Positions 43,360-51,869 are shown, numbered from the stretch's first letter. The stretch: DNA of 64,000 nt from PHAA01 sp022706565 (GCA_040769385.1 JAXGLD010000004.1:248001-312000); one strand, 5' to 3'. Program-made: numbers and translations. The notes: generated by a model not told the origin, from the letters alone.

Positions 43360-44412
43360 CTACCACCATTTCTTTCTCTTAAAGAACACCATCATCCCCA
43401 CCGCAATGGCGATCATAATCACCCATAACACCGGGTAAAACCAGCGCCAGTGCAGCTCCGGCATATGGTCGATATTCATCCCATAGACCCCAACGATAAA
43501 GGTCAGCGGAATGAAAATCGTAGCGATGATGGTCAGAACTTTCATCACCTCATTCATCCGGTTGCTGACGCTGTTCAGGTACATATCCATCATGCTGGTC
43601 AGGATATCCCGCAAGGTCTCGGTGGTGTCCATTACCTGGATGATGTGGTCATACAAGTCGCGGATATACAGCTGGGTGGATTCATTCACCAGGGGCGTTT
43701 CCCGCCGGGCCAGGAAGCCGATTATCTCCCGCATGGGCCACACCGACCGGTGCAGGTACAGCATCTGGGTCTTCAATTCATTGATAAAATGCATGGTAGC
43801 CGGCACCGGGTTGGTCACCAGTTCATCCTGGATGCCGTCGATCTCCTCCCCTAATCCCTCCAGGGCCACGAAGTAATTGTCCACGATCACATCCAGCAGG
43901 GCGTAGAGCAGGTAGTCAGCGCCGGAGGACCTGATCATGCCGGCCTTGGCCTTGATCCGCTCCAGCACCGGGTTGTAGATATCGGCGCTGCTCTCGCTGA
44001 ACGAAATCAGATAATTTTCGCCCAGCACAAAGCTTTCCTGCTCCAGGTTGAATTTACCGGCCTGGCTGTTGTAGACGACCGTCTTTACCTCTAAATGAAG
44101 GTAATCCAGGTAGTTTTCAATTTTGGGCCGCTCCCCGGTATCCAGAACGTCTTCCAAGACCAGGGGATGGATCCCCAGCCCCCGTCCTAGTTGTCCAATG
44201 GTATCTGCATCATGGACACCTTCTACCCTGAGCCAGTAGACGCTGGACTTGTCCAGACCCTCCAAGCTGGCTTGGCTTACTTGCAGCTCCTTTTCGGTCC
44301 ATTTGTCTTCCGAATAGCGCAGCAGCCGGATCCGGACATTTTCCACCTTTTGTTTCCCGACATGAATCAAACTACCCGGCGGCAAGCCTGCCTTGATTGA
44401 ATGTTTGGACAC
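43360..44412 (-). CDS. corA: CorA-family magnesium/cobalt transporter
   Basis: A 350-residue divalent cation channel. The long N-terminal soluble domain is followed by two C-terminal transmembrane helices and the signature YGMNIDHMPEL. The basic tail (FKRKKWW) is cytoplasmic. The GTG at 44412 is chosen for AGGAGA eight bases upstream; an in-frame GTG six codons earlier is possible. Confidence 0.95.
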   Translation of the reverse strand: MSKHSIKAGLPPGSLIHVGKQKVENVRIRLLRYSEDKWTEKELQVSQASLEGLDKSSVYWLRVEGVHDADTIGQLGRGLGIHPLVLEDVLDTGERPKIENYLDYLHLEVKTVVYNSQAGKFNLEQESFVLGENYLISFSESSADIYNPVLERIKAKAGMIRSSGADYLLYALLDVIVDNYFVALEGLGEEIDGIQDELVTNPVPATMHFINELKTQMLYLHRSVWPMREIIGFLARRETPLVNESTQLYIRDLYDHIIQVMDTTETLRDILTSMMDMYLNSVSNRMNEVMKVLTIIATIFIPLTFIVGVYGMNIDHMPELHWRWFYPVLWVIMIAIAVGMMVFFKRKKWW

Positions 44413-44623
44413 TGGATCATCTCCTGTCACAAGCGTTGCTGGCTGGCATCAGCGGATATAAGGGGGTATGTAATCCCACTCCCATTTGTAAATTAGCTTA
44501 TCACAAAGCTCCCATAATCTCCTCATCCCAACCATCAGGAGATTCGGCGAACATCAGTGCAGGCAAGGACTTAACCTGCAACCGGGCCATCACCTAGCCA
44601 GCCTGTTCATTCTTGCTGTTATC

Positions 44624-44842
44624 CTATTTATTGTCAGGGTTGTTGGGCTCAAGCAACGCTATTAAATAGTCCAGTTTGCTCACTACCTGTCTCCTATAAT
44701 CACTCTGCTTCTTTAGGTACCATACTATTCCCGCTATCACAGCAATCAGCACCAATAGGTTGAACAGCGACCAAAAGAAAACATAGTAGTTGGGGAAGGC
44801 GGGCGGACTACCCACCGCTTGTGTAATACTGAAAGCAATCAT
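44624..44842 (-). CDS. Small membrane protein
   Basis: 72 residues with one strong transmembrane helix (FFWSLFNLLVLIAVIAGIVWYL) and a charged C-terminal tail (KKQSDYRRQVVSKLDYLIALLE), similar to phospholipase-D-nuclease N-terminal-like or phage-shock-type small proteins but not assignable. GGAGGAG precedes the ATG at 44842, 17 bases after the upstream gene's end. Confidence 0.7.
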   Translation of the reverse strand: MIAFSITQAVGSPPAFPNYYVFFWSLFNLLVLIAVIAGIVWYLKKQSDYRRQVVSKLDYLIALLEPNNPDNK

Positions 44843-44859
44843 CAAGTTCTCCTCCTGCG

Positions 44860-45291
44860 TCATTCCGATTCTTGTTTGTTAAATGAGGTAACCAGCACGA
44901 AACCAAATAATATTCCGGCTACCGTTACCAGAGAGGGGTGCAAGAGTATGGATGCAACGAGCTGTCCCTCGAATGACAAATTTACAAGCATTGGCGTTAT
45001 CGCAACCAGAAGAGCGGGCAGACCCATCGCCAGCAGCGCGACCCAATCTACCTTCCAGGACCCTTTCCGCATGTATGAAACAAAAAACTGTGGTAATGCC
45101 AGCAAAATCCCCACTATGATCGGGAATAACGACATAAATAAGAAAACCCCGGTAAAATCATAAGTACTCTCGTAGGATCGCTTTAACAGTCGGTTAAAAT
45201 CATCGGCCTTAATAACGAAATACCCAAAGGCAAGCACATATACTAGATAGCTGACAAATCTGATTTGTATCGGCTTCAAAGAATATCCCAT
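44860..45291 (-). CDS. Four-helix membrane protein of unknown function
   Basis: About 143 residues with four hydrophobic segments (for example FVSYLVYVLAFGYFVI and VDWVALLAMGLPALLVAITPMLV). No family is recognised. The start is uncertain: ATG at 45291 has AGAAAGG very close, while the frame is open to 45360 next to a repeat unit. It is probably co-transcribed with the small membrane protein downstream. Confidence 0.6.
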   Translation of the reverse strand: MGYSLKPIQIRFVSYLVYVLAFGYFVIKADDFNRLLKRSYESTYDFTGVFLFMSLFPIIVGILLALPQFFVSYMRKGSWKVDWVALLAMGLPALLVAITPMLVNLSFEGQLVASILLHPSLVTVAGILFGFVLVTSFNKQESE

Positions 45292-45361
45292 CCTTTCTCT
45301 GGATCTCACCGGAGGAGACGGGCGGTCTGAATATTTCCGGTGAAAATCGCCAGCGAACAAC

Positions 45362-45388
45362 GAGGCAAAGGAACCGTCCCCGTGCCTC
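45362..45388. repeat. Dispersed short repeat
   Basis: GAGGCA, core AAGGAACCGTCCCC, TGCCTC. A complete unit, one base different from the 29877 core. Confidence 0.9.
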
Positions 45389-45525
45389 GCTCCCCCCGTT
45401 ATGACAGGTTTCGATTAGGCTATGGAAAAATCCTGCAAAATTTTTACAAAATCGCCTCGCTTCAACCACCAAGAGATTCAACGAACATCTGTTCACAGGT
45501 TATCCCATGCTGTGGATAACTGCTT

Positions 45526-46419
45526 CTAGACCAAGCTTATCTCGTTGTTGCCCCGCCGGGCGATGAAACCGACCCGGCCGCTGCTGGTAACCTGGACCTG
45601 GTCGTAGATCTGGATGCCGCCCCGGGGTCCCTCTTCACCGGTGGGACTGGGGATGTGCCAGCGCTCTACGACGATCGCCGTGCCGGTTTCCAGGGGAATG
45701 GCAGGCCGGGAAAGATCATTGAGGTCGGGTATCAACTGGTCGGCTGTGGTGAGCAGATGGGTGCGGCGATAGCCCATCTCGGCCAGGCGCAAACGGCGGT
45801 AGGCCAGCCGGGCGATCTCAGAAACCATGGGGTCAGGGTCGTTGAATAACCGCCGCAGAGCTATTTTCACCCGGCCGTTGACATCCCGGGCGATGCGGCC
45901 CAGGCTCAGGGCTGAGTAATAGCGCACTTCGGCGCAAGGATGGCGTGTCAACTCCAATAGCGGAGCGATTGCCCTGGTCCCCAGGGCATACCACTCGAAG
46001 GTTCCCAGGTAATATATCCCGAACCGCTGGGGCTCGAATATCAGGCAGTTTTCACCAGGGGTATCCCGCCAGTTCCTGCTCAGGCGGACCGCATCGGGCG
46101 TCACTGGCAGGACCATCAATTCACGGTAGGCGTCGATCCGGTCGGGGGCGCTGATCCCGTTGTTGCGGGCCAGCCGGTTGATCGTGGTGTTGAATTGCCG
46201 GGCCAGGCAAGACAGGGTGTCGCCGGGCAGCACCAGATAGAAGGGACTGCCCCCCGATTTGGGCAGGTTCAGTCCGGGCACAGGTATGATCAACGCCTCC
46301 CCCGCGAGTATCCGTTGGGGATCACAGATAACGTTGACCTCCATAATTTCAGCCACGGTGGTATCGAACCGCCGGGCAATAATGGCCAGGGTATCTCCCG
46401 GTTTCACAGTGTATAACAT
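45526..46419 (-). CDS. Double LysM protein with HEAT-like middle part
   Basis: A 297-residue protein. Two LysM domains at about residues 2-46 (YTVKPGDTLAIIARRFDTT) and 60-107 (YLVLPGDTLSCLARQFNTT) bind peptidoglycan or chitin-like glycans. A helical segment at about 150-220 (APLLELTRHPCAEVRYYSALSLGRIARD) resembles HEAT/PBS repeats. The C-terminal part is a beta-rich, SH3-like end (VQVTSSGRVGFIARR). No signal peptide is visible, so it may be spore-associated or exported by another route. GGGAGGTG precedes the ATG. Confidence 0.85.
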   Translation of the reverse strand: MLYTVKPGDTLAIIARRFDTTVAEIMEVNVICDPQRILAGEALIIPVPGLNLPKSGGSPFYLVLPGDTLSCLARQFNTTINRLARNNGISAPDRIDAYRELMVLPVTPDAVRLSRNWRDTPGENCLIFEPQRFGIYYLGTFEWYALGTRAIAPLLELTRHPCAEVRYYSALSLGRIARDVNGRVKIALRRLFNDPDPMVSEIARLAYRRLRLAEMGYRRTHLLTTADQLIPDLNDLSRPAIPLETGTAIVVERWHIPSPTGEEGPRGGIQIYDQVQVTSSGRVGFIARRGNNEISLV

Positions 46420-46423
46420 TTGT

Positions 46424-46464
46424 ACACACCTCCCTGTCGTATCATATTCAGGGAGGGTGCGTGT
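46424..46464 (-). promoter_or_regulatory. Inverted repeat covering the LysM ribosome-binding site
   Basis: ACACACCTCCCTG and CAGGGAGGGTGCGTGT pair imperfectly with a 12-base loop. On the minus-strand transcript this would put the Shine-Dalgarno sequence (GGGAGG) into a hairpin. A regulatory role is inference. Confidence 0.35.
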
Positions 46465-46481
46465 TGTGAGAAATGGGCAGG

Positions 46482-46539
46482 GCCAAGCTTAATTCATTGG
46501 TGCATGGCCGGGCGATGAAACCGCCCCGGCCGCTGCTGA
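46482..46539 (-). pseudogene. Fragment duplicating the 3' end of the LysM gene
   Basis: This 58-base stretch matches 45530-45588 closely. Translated on the minus strand it reads SSGRGGFIARPCTNELSL, against SSGRVGFIARRGNNEISLV in the intact gene. It has neither the rest of the gene nor a start, so it is the remnant of a duplicated LysM-type gene that once preceded the present one. Confidence 0.75.
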
Positions 46540-46566
46540 GGTAAAAACGTTTCCTTGCCTGCTGCC

Positions 46567-46911
46567 CTATTCCTGTATTGCCGCGATCCGGTCCACATCG
46601 AAGAGAACCGGCAGGGCTTTGGCCACGGTGAGATCCCAGGTGCGCTGGATTATGGCCTGGGCTTCCAGGTCGACTGGATCGGTCGAAGACGACAGGTACT
46701 CGTTGGCCTTCTGCAAGCTCTCCGCCCGGGTATAGAATATGATGTAGTCACCGTCTTCACAGCGATCAAGAAAGATCGACTCCACCACCATGGTCTCATT
46801 GAGCAGAGCCCGGCGAACCTGATCCATCTTGGACTTCAAGCCCTCGGCGTAGGCGATAAATTCATCCGTGGTCCCCGGTTTAAGCTTGACCCGCAAACAT
46901 TGTACATCCAT
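46567..46911 (-). CDS. DUF6176-like dimeric alpha-beta protein
   Basis: A 114-residue protein: VQCLRVKLKPGTTDEFIAYAEGLKSKMDQVRRALLNETMVVESIFLD resembles the DUF6176 family of ferredoxin-like alpha-beta proteins. AAAGGAGG precedes the ATG. No catalytic residues are known. It precedes the LysM gene in the same direction. Confidence 0.75.
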   Translation of the reverse strand: MDVQCLRVKLKPGTTDEFIAYAEGLKSKMDQVRRALLNETMVVESIFLDRCEDGDYIIFYTRAESLQKANEYLSSSTDPVDLEAQAIIQRTWDLTVAKALPVLFDVDRIAAIQE

Positions 46912-46942
46912 CTCAAGTTCCTCCTTTACCTGCCTTAATCGT

Positions 46943-47347
46943 TTATTGCCACACCAGCTGCCAGGTCACCCCGAACCGGTCAGTGACCCAGGCCACCTTT
47001 CTAAATGCCAGCACCGGCTCAGGCCCCATCATGACCGTGCCCCCTTCCGCCAGGCGGGTGAACAGGGTGTCGAACTCCGGCTCGTCCAGGCAATCCACCT
47101 GCAGCGATATCGCCCAGCTAAAATCCACCACACTGGCCCTATCCATATCCATGGCCATGAACTGGACCCCCTTGAGCTCGAAGGTAGCATTGAGCACCTT
47201 GCCCACTTCCCCGAATTGGCCTTCAACGAACCTGGTCATTTCCAGGATTTTGGCACCGGGAAAGAGCGAGACATAGAAATTCACCGCCTCTTCGGCAGTA
47301 CCCGGAAAAGTAAGGAAGCTCTTGATCTTCTGGCTCGATTCGATCAT
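46943..47347 (-). CDS. VOC/PhnB-like protein
   Basis: A 134-residue protein of the vicinal-oxygen-chelate fold, PhnB/3-demethylubiquinone methyltransferase-like subgroup: SFLTFPGTAEEAVNFYVSLFPGAKI, VQFMAMDMD and WVTDRFGVTWQLVW. Proteins of this type are often annotated as glyoxalase-like; the substrate is unknown. AAAGGAG precedes the ATG. Confidence 0.87.
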   Translation of the reverse strand: MIESSQKIKSFLTFPGTAEEAVNFYVSLFPGAKILEMTRFVEGQFGEVGKVLNATFELKGVQFMAMDMDRASVVDFSWAISLQVDCLDEPEFDTLFTRLAEGGTVMMGPEPVLAFRKVAWVTDRFGVTWQLVWQ

Positions 47348-47369
47348 CTTTCTTTCTCCTTTCGTCTAA

Positions 47370-48188
47370 CTAGTCCGACACCTTTTCCTGCAATCCATAC
47401 CCGCTTTCCACCATGCGGACCAACTTGGAGAGGGCTCGCACCGCTGGGGCACCGTCGATTACGTCGTGGTCCACAAGCACCGTAACATGGAGATACTCCC
47501 TTATTTCCACCCGGTCCTTCACCACCCCGGGCTTCTTGATTATCGATCCCACCGCAAAACAAAGCGGGTGGACGCTCACCGGTATCACCCACCCGTTGAT
47601 TCGGCCAATCATGCCCACCGAAGTGACCATAACCGTGCCCATATTGGCTTTGGTCAGGAATGGACTGCCGACAATGCGTTTCCACACCAGCCTCCTGATA
47701 AATCCAGGCAGCCAGTAATACATTTTCATCGCCAACCGGTTTGGGCGCTCGCCCAGGACATAGTCATCTTCGCCCTCGATAGCCTGATGCTGCCCGGACC
47801 GTATTTCTTCGCCGATGGCAGCGATGCTTTTTTCATTGGCCCGGCGGATAACGTAGGGCAAAGGGACTTTTTGGCCATCGATTTCCCTTTCGATGACAAT
47901 AGATATGTCCACGTCTTCAAAGAGGACCAGCTTGCGTCTGCCTTGGCGGATCGCCTGCAGCTGCCGGTGGTTGGCCACGGCCTCGCTGATGCATTTGATC
48001 AGCCAGGCGTTGAACGAGATCTTCTCCGACTGCTGCCTTTTTTCCCGGATCAAGCGGCGCGCCTCGGTCACATCCAACTCGAGCAAGGCCTTGATATGAT
48101 GCTTCTTTAAACCAGCCTGGCCGATATCGATGGTGGCGATCCGGCTTGAAGGAAACTCTTCAGCTGTATATGCGCCGATGTTATCCAT
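47370..48188 (-). CDS. Stand-alone 2-oxoacid dehydrogenase E2-type acyltransferase domain
   Basis: A 272-residue protein matching only the catalytic domain of dihydrolipoamide acyltransferases (chloramphenicol-acetyltransferase fold). The catalytic His is in VDHDVIDGAPAVR (canonical DHRxxDG with the Arg replaced). No lipoyl domain, no E1/E3-binding domain and no neighbouring E1 or E3 genes. It may transfer acyl groups from CoA to a small molecule. The ATG at 48188 follows GAAGGA; a GTG at 48206 is possible. Confidence 0.85.
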   Translation of the reverse strand: MDNIGAYTAEEFPSSRIATIDIGQAGLKKHHIKALLELDVTEARRLIREKRQQSEKISFNAWLIKCISEAVANHRQLQAIRQGRRKLVLFEDVDISIVIEREIDGQKVPLPYVIRRANEKSIAAIGEEIRSGQHQAIEGEDDYVLGERPNRLAMKMYYWLPGFIRRLVWKRIVGSPFLTKANMGTVMVTSVGMIGRINGWVIPVSVHPLCFAVGSIIKKPGVVKDRVEIREYLHVTVLVDHDVIDGAPAVRALSKLVRMVESGYGLQEKVSD

Positions 48189-48253
48189 GATTCTATCCTT
48201 CGACACCTTCCTAGATATCTGACCAGCAGAACCGCCTCATTGTCTGGTATCTT

Positions 48254-48343
48254 CATTTTATCCTATCAGCCATCCATAATTCTGCTCCATTCAAAAAACG
48301 CAAAGCATATGGAACCCAGGCAAAAGAACCGTCCCCATGCCTC
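48254..48343. repeat. Long-form dispersed repeat (with extra left flank)
   Basis: The unit at 48318-48343 is preceded by about 55 bases (TTTTATCCTATCAGCC...) that recur at 51471-51515 before another unit, so the repeated block is larger than the short core. Confidence 0.8.
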
Positions 48344-48467
48344 ACACAGGGCACAGGGACATGCATTATAGCTAAAGCAGGTATGTTGGAAACCGATGAT
48401 AGGTGCCGGATACAAGTGAAAGCGGTCGTCATTAATTTGGTACATGGCGCGGAGTAGTTCTGTTAAT

Positions 48468-49349
48468 CTATCTCTGGAAATAAACCCCGTTCTCCACGGC
48501 AATCATCTTATTTTTACGGAGCCTGTCCAGGTGCTTTAAAATCCCCTGCCTTTCAAAAAAGCGATAGTAGGAATCGTTGGTCGCTTTGAGTTTATTGATA
48601 ACTATCTTCCTGGTTAATTCATCAAGGCTTGATGGAGCCTCCAGAGCCTTGTAGACTTCGTCGGTTTTGCGGTCAATGGCGTCCCGGTATGCTTCAAAAC
48701 GCGCCGCAATATTATCCTTAATCAGTCCCTCATGCGCTGATATAAACAGTGCTGGTTTAAGCTCGGCGCAGGTCTCTATGGACTTGATCAGGTCGTCCAG
48801 GTCACTGCAAAGATGCGAATACCATGGTCCCGAGGGACTTAAATTGATGTCCCCACCAATCAAGATCCCGTCTGTTTCATCGTAAAAAACGCAGTGACCA
48901 GGTGTATGACCCGGGGTATGAATCACCCGCAGGTGGGTCTTGCCGAACATAAGAATGTCCCCGTCTTCCAGTTCCCGATCAACCGGTCCGTCCTTGATCA
49001 GATAATAGGCCATAAATTGTTCCGCCAGATCGGGAGCTCCAAACTTGTAAAAGCCATACATAGCCATATGAACCCGGGCCGAACGTATGGCGGGCGCATC
49101 CAGGCGATGACACCAGACCTTGACATCTCCCAGTTCCATGTTTTTCAGGGTATGATCGAGATGAAAGTGGGTGTTTAACACCACCTCCACACCACGGGAT
49201 CTTAGCGCATCAGCAGTCTCGGATCGAAAACCGCTGTCGACCAGGGCCTGTACCCGGTCATCAATCAACACGGAATAGCAATACGGGAACCTTTTTCCTT
49301 CACTATTCTCAATGACTTTAATATGTCGATTCACTGGCACCAGCATCAT
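48468..49349 (-). CDS. Metallo-beta-lactamase-fold hydrolase
   Basis: A 293-residue MBL-fold protein. The metal site is NTHFHLDHT, a later His in HTPGHTPGH, GGDINLS for the bridging Asp and ISAHEG for the last His. The C-terminal 70 residues form a helical, winged-helix-like tail (LDELTRKIVINKLKATNDSYYRFFERQGILKHLDRL) seen in many MBL hydrolases of the LACTB2 type. It probably cleaves a thioester or other ester; substrate unknown. GGGAGAGG precedes the ATG. Confidence 0.9.
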   Translation of the reverse strand: MMLVPVNRHIKVIENSEGKRFPYCYSVLIDDRVQALVDSGFRSETADALRSRGVEVVLNTHFHLDHTLKNMELGDVKVWCHRLDAPAIRSARVHMAMYGFYKFGAPDLAEQFMAYYLIKDGPVDRELEDGDILMFGKTHLRVIHTPGHTPGHCVFYDETDGILIGGDINLSPSGPWYSHLCSDLDDLIKSIETCAELKPALFISAHEGLIKDNIAARFEAYRDAIDRKTDEVYKALEAPSSLDELTRKIVINKLKATNDSYYRFFERQGILKHLDRLRKNKMIAVENGVYFQR

Positions 49350-49397
49350 AAATTATCCTCTCCCTTGGTATGTGCTACTACACCCTGTCGCAGTTAC

Positions 49398-50513
49398 TTA
49401 ACCCGCCTTCGACATCATTGAGGTATTGGGCTGGCTTTTAGGAACCGCAATCAGAAGACCTCCCACCCCTAAAGCGGCAGCGAAGAACATTACTCCCCGG
49501 TAGCCCCATTGCTGGGCTATTATCCCGCCTAATATCGGTCCAATAGCATTACAGAGATTAAGGGTCGCCTGGAAAATGCCACTGGCAGTGCCGCGTTCTT
49601 TGCCCGTCTGCATTACCAACAGAAGGGCGCCCACATATAGACAGGCCCAAGCTACACCGAGCATGCACTGGATGAATATCAAAGGGGTAAGACTATGTAC
49701 GATTCCATACCCGATAAAGACGGCTATAGAGGCAACCTGTCCAAATGCAAAAACGCTTCTGGGATCAAACCGTTCCAGGGTACGCATTATGAAGAACTGT
49801 ACAACGAAATTAATCCCCCATAGAGCTGAAACCCATGATCGTTCCACCCCCAGAGAAGTAAGATAGAGGGGGAAGATGATGAAGACCGATGTTGCTCCCA
49901 GATGCCGCAGGAAAACTGATATATATATCTTAAACCCACGTCTGATAACCACAATCAAATCAACCTTGGTGTCGACTGGGCTGTTTTTACCCAACAAGGG
50001 TTTCGGAAAAAACAGCGACATGAATAATGCCACCGCACAAAAGAGAGAACTGCATAAAAAGAGCATATCGAAATCAGTAATCAAAGTAGCAGCCACAGCC
50101 CCGCCAATCCAGCCCAGTGAACTATATGAACTGAATTTTCCCATGTCCGTTCCGGACTCAAAGGCATACGCTACAAAGGCAGCTGTGGTCACCCCCAGGG
50201 ATAGACCGACAAAGGCCCTCGAAGCAGCCAGGGTGATGAGGTTTTCAGCCCGCAGCTGGCTGGCAAAGGCAGCTGTACACATCAGAAGACCCAAGCGGAC
50301 GAAGTAGAGTTTCCCCCACTGATCCGACTTCTCGCCCGAGTAGAGGGAGGCCAGCAAATATGCCGCCCCATACGATGCTCCGATTAAACCTATTTGGAAG
50401 TCAGTTCCGCCCAGGGACGAGCCCAGGAGCGGAATGAAAATAGTAGAACTCTGGATCGCACCGTTTAAAAGAAAATAGGCTGTGCTTATCAGGAGTAGTG
50501 TCTGTTTTGACAT
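49398..50513 (-). CDS. Major facilitator superfamily transporter
   Basis: A 371-residue membrane protein with about twelve helices. GAAYLLASLYSGEKSDQWGKLYFVRLG holds the MFS loop 2-3 motif, and the second half repeats the pattern. It is on the short side of the family. AGAGG precedes the ATG. The substrate cannot be inferred. Two hairpins lie in its leader (50566-50596 and 50614-50651). Confidence 0.88.
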   Translation of the reverse strand: MSKQTLLLISTAYFLLNGAIQSSTIFIPLLGSSLGGTDFQIGLIGASYGAAYLLASLYSGEKSDQWGKLYFVRLGLLMCTAAFASQLRAENLITLAASRAFVGLSLGVTTAAFVAYAFESGTDMGKFSSYSSLGWIGGAVAATLITDFDMLFLCSSLFCAVALFMSLFFPKPLLGKNSPVDTKVDLIVVIRRGFKIYISVFLRHLGATSVFIIFPLYLTSLGVERSWVSALWGINFVVQFFIMRTLERFDPRSVFAFGQVASIAVFIGYGIVHSLTPLIFIQCMLGVAWACLYVGALLLVMQTGKERGTASGIFQATLNLCNAIGPILGGIIAQQWGYRGVMFFAAALGVGGLLIAVPKSQPNTSMMSKAG

Positions 50514-50933
50514 ATAACTAAATCCTCTGATATGAAGTACCTAGCATCACTATAACCCCGACCTCAACGGCATGGACATATTAGCGATGCCGTTGGAATA
50601 AGCACGAATGTGCCTATCACATTTTGCATCTTTAAATAGTTCGTGATAGGTCTTATTATAATAATTCCCCTTCTTAAAAGAATGAGCTAATCAAATACCA
50701 GATGTGCAAGATTCATACCAGTTGCATGTATAAGCACCATGGGATAGTAGTTATTCGATACGATGAGGCCATGGGGATTAAATAATGGGGATACTGCCCC
50801 ATACTGTTTGCTTCTATGTACAACACTGTATAAAATTGCAAACATGTATTCATCCTGGCACGCAAGGCACAGAAAACCAAGGCAAAAAAACCGTCCCCAT
50901 GCCTCACAGACAAGGGACGGTTCTCCTGCCTGC
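50514..50933. other. Intergenic region with leader hairpins and repeats
   Basis: Contains two stem-loops upstream of the MFS gene and an inverted pair of repeat units (50880-50935). No gene is recognised. Confidence 0.6.
50566..50651 (-). promoter_or_regulatory. Two stem-loops upstream of the MFS gene
   Basis: Arms CAACGGCAT/ATGCCGTTG (50566-50574, 50588-50596) and CCTATCAC/GTGATAGG (50614-50621, 50644-50651). Both are perfect. They would lie in the MFS transcript leader or be operators. Function unknown. Confidence 0.4.
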
Positions 50934-50935
50934 CT
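50880..50935. repeat. Inverted pair of dispersed short repeats
   Basis: Units at 50880-50905 and, reversed, 50913-50935. The second supplies the stop codon of the adjacent acetyltransferase gene (TAG at 50934-50936). Confidence 0.88.
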
Positions 50936-51428
50936 AATCCCTCAAATCCTTCTGGACTAAAACCACGTCGAAGCTGCGGCCCAGCTTATAGCCGATGTTT
51001 TTCAAGGCCCCGCAGTTGGTGAATCCATGCCTGGCGTGGAATTGCAGGCTTCGTTCGTTCTCCGACGATATCTCGGCGATGAGATGCTTGATCCCCATCT
51101 GCTTAGCGTCGGCAGATAACCTGTCCAGGAATTGGCCCCCGATATTTTGCCCCACATATTCCGGTGCAATGAAATAACTGATTACGGCGGTCCCTTTAAA
51201 GGTTGAAAGTGGACTGTAGGGCCGTAAGGTGCAGAACCCTACTACTTCCAACGTCTCAGGATTTAAGGCCACATAAGCAGGGTATGCATGGGTATTCTCC
51301 ATCATCCTGGCGAAGAATGATTCGGGCAGAGGTGCATCGGGAAATGCTCCCGTCATGGTTTCGATATAATAATTGAGTATCCCCATAACTGATTTTTGGT
51401 GTTCCGGCCCCATTCTCTCATACTTCAT
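50934..51428 (-). CDS. GNAT-family N-acetyltransferase, phosphinothricin acetyltransferase-like
   Basis: A 164-residue acetyltransferase. SYFIAPEYVGQNIGGQFLDRL holds the acetyl-CoA motif (a variant Q/G-x-x-G-x-G) and NERSLQFHARHGFTNCGAL is the C-terminal GNAT block, as in Pat/Bar/YncA proteins. Substrates may be amino acids or xenobiotics. The ATG at 51428 follows AAAGGTG; a GTG two codons upstream is possible. Confidence 0.88.
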   Translation of the reverse strand: MKYERMGPEHQKSVMGILNYYIETMTGAFPDAPLPESFFARMMENTHAYPAYVALNPETLEVVGFCTLRPYSPLSTFKGTAVISYFIAPEYVGQNIGGQFLDRLSADAKQMGIKHLIAEISSENERSLQFHARHGFTNCGALKNIGYKLGRSFDVVLVQKDLRD

Positions 51429-51470
51429 TTGCACCTTTATACACTCCTTCTAAAAACTTCACATCAATTT

Positions 51471-51564
51471 TATCCTATCAGCCACCCATAATCTGCTCCG
51501 TTCAAAAACAAATAAGGTACGCAAGGCACCGGGGACCGAGGCAAAAGAACCGTCCCCGTGCCTC
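51471..51564. repeat. Long-form dispersed repeat, second copy
   Basis: The left flank matches 48254-48312, followed by a complete short unit at 51538-51564. Confidence 0.82.
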
Positions 51565-51653
51565 GCATGCCTGCGATAACAGACGATAGTGATTAAACAA
51601 TTTTGTGGACATACGGATGTGAGCGCGAGATAATTAGCCGGGGGATGATAAAC

Positions 51654-51869
51654 ATGAAAAAGAAAATTCAAAAAGAGAACCCTTTTAAGAGCCTGGGCGT
51701 GGGATATGCTCATTACCTGAGGAATGGAGCCGGAGCCCACCAGGACAAAAAGAAGGAACAAAAAAGAAAAGAGTGCCGGGGCAAAATAAAGACTTCCGAT
51801 TGGAAGTCTTATTTTTTTGCATCATGCCGCTCCTGCGTCACTTTTGGCAATGAAGCATGTCTGGATTAG
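51654..51869 (+). CDS. Small lysine-rich protein, doubtful
   Basis: A possible 71-residue, strongly basic protein (MKKKIQKENPFK...KKKEQKRKECRGK) with CCGGGGGATG before the ATG. However, a strong hairpin with T-run (51787-51818) lies inside the reading frame. Either the true gene ends before this or the frame is accidental. Low confidence. Confidence 0.3.
   Translation: MKKKIQKENPFKSLGVGYAHYLRNGAGAHQDKKKEQKRKECRGKIKTSDWKSYFFASCRSCVTFGNEACLD
51787..51818 (+). terminator. Rho-independent terminator
   Basis: AAGACTTCC GATT GGAAGTCTT followed by ATTTTTTT. It ends a short plus-strand transcript of about 170 bases, and lies 70 bases beyond the stop of the minus-strand cupin gene. Confidence 0.85.
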
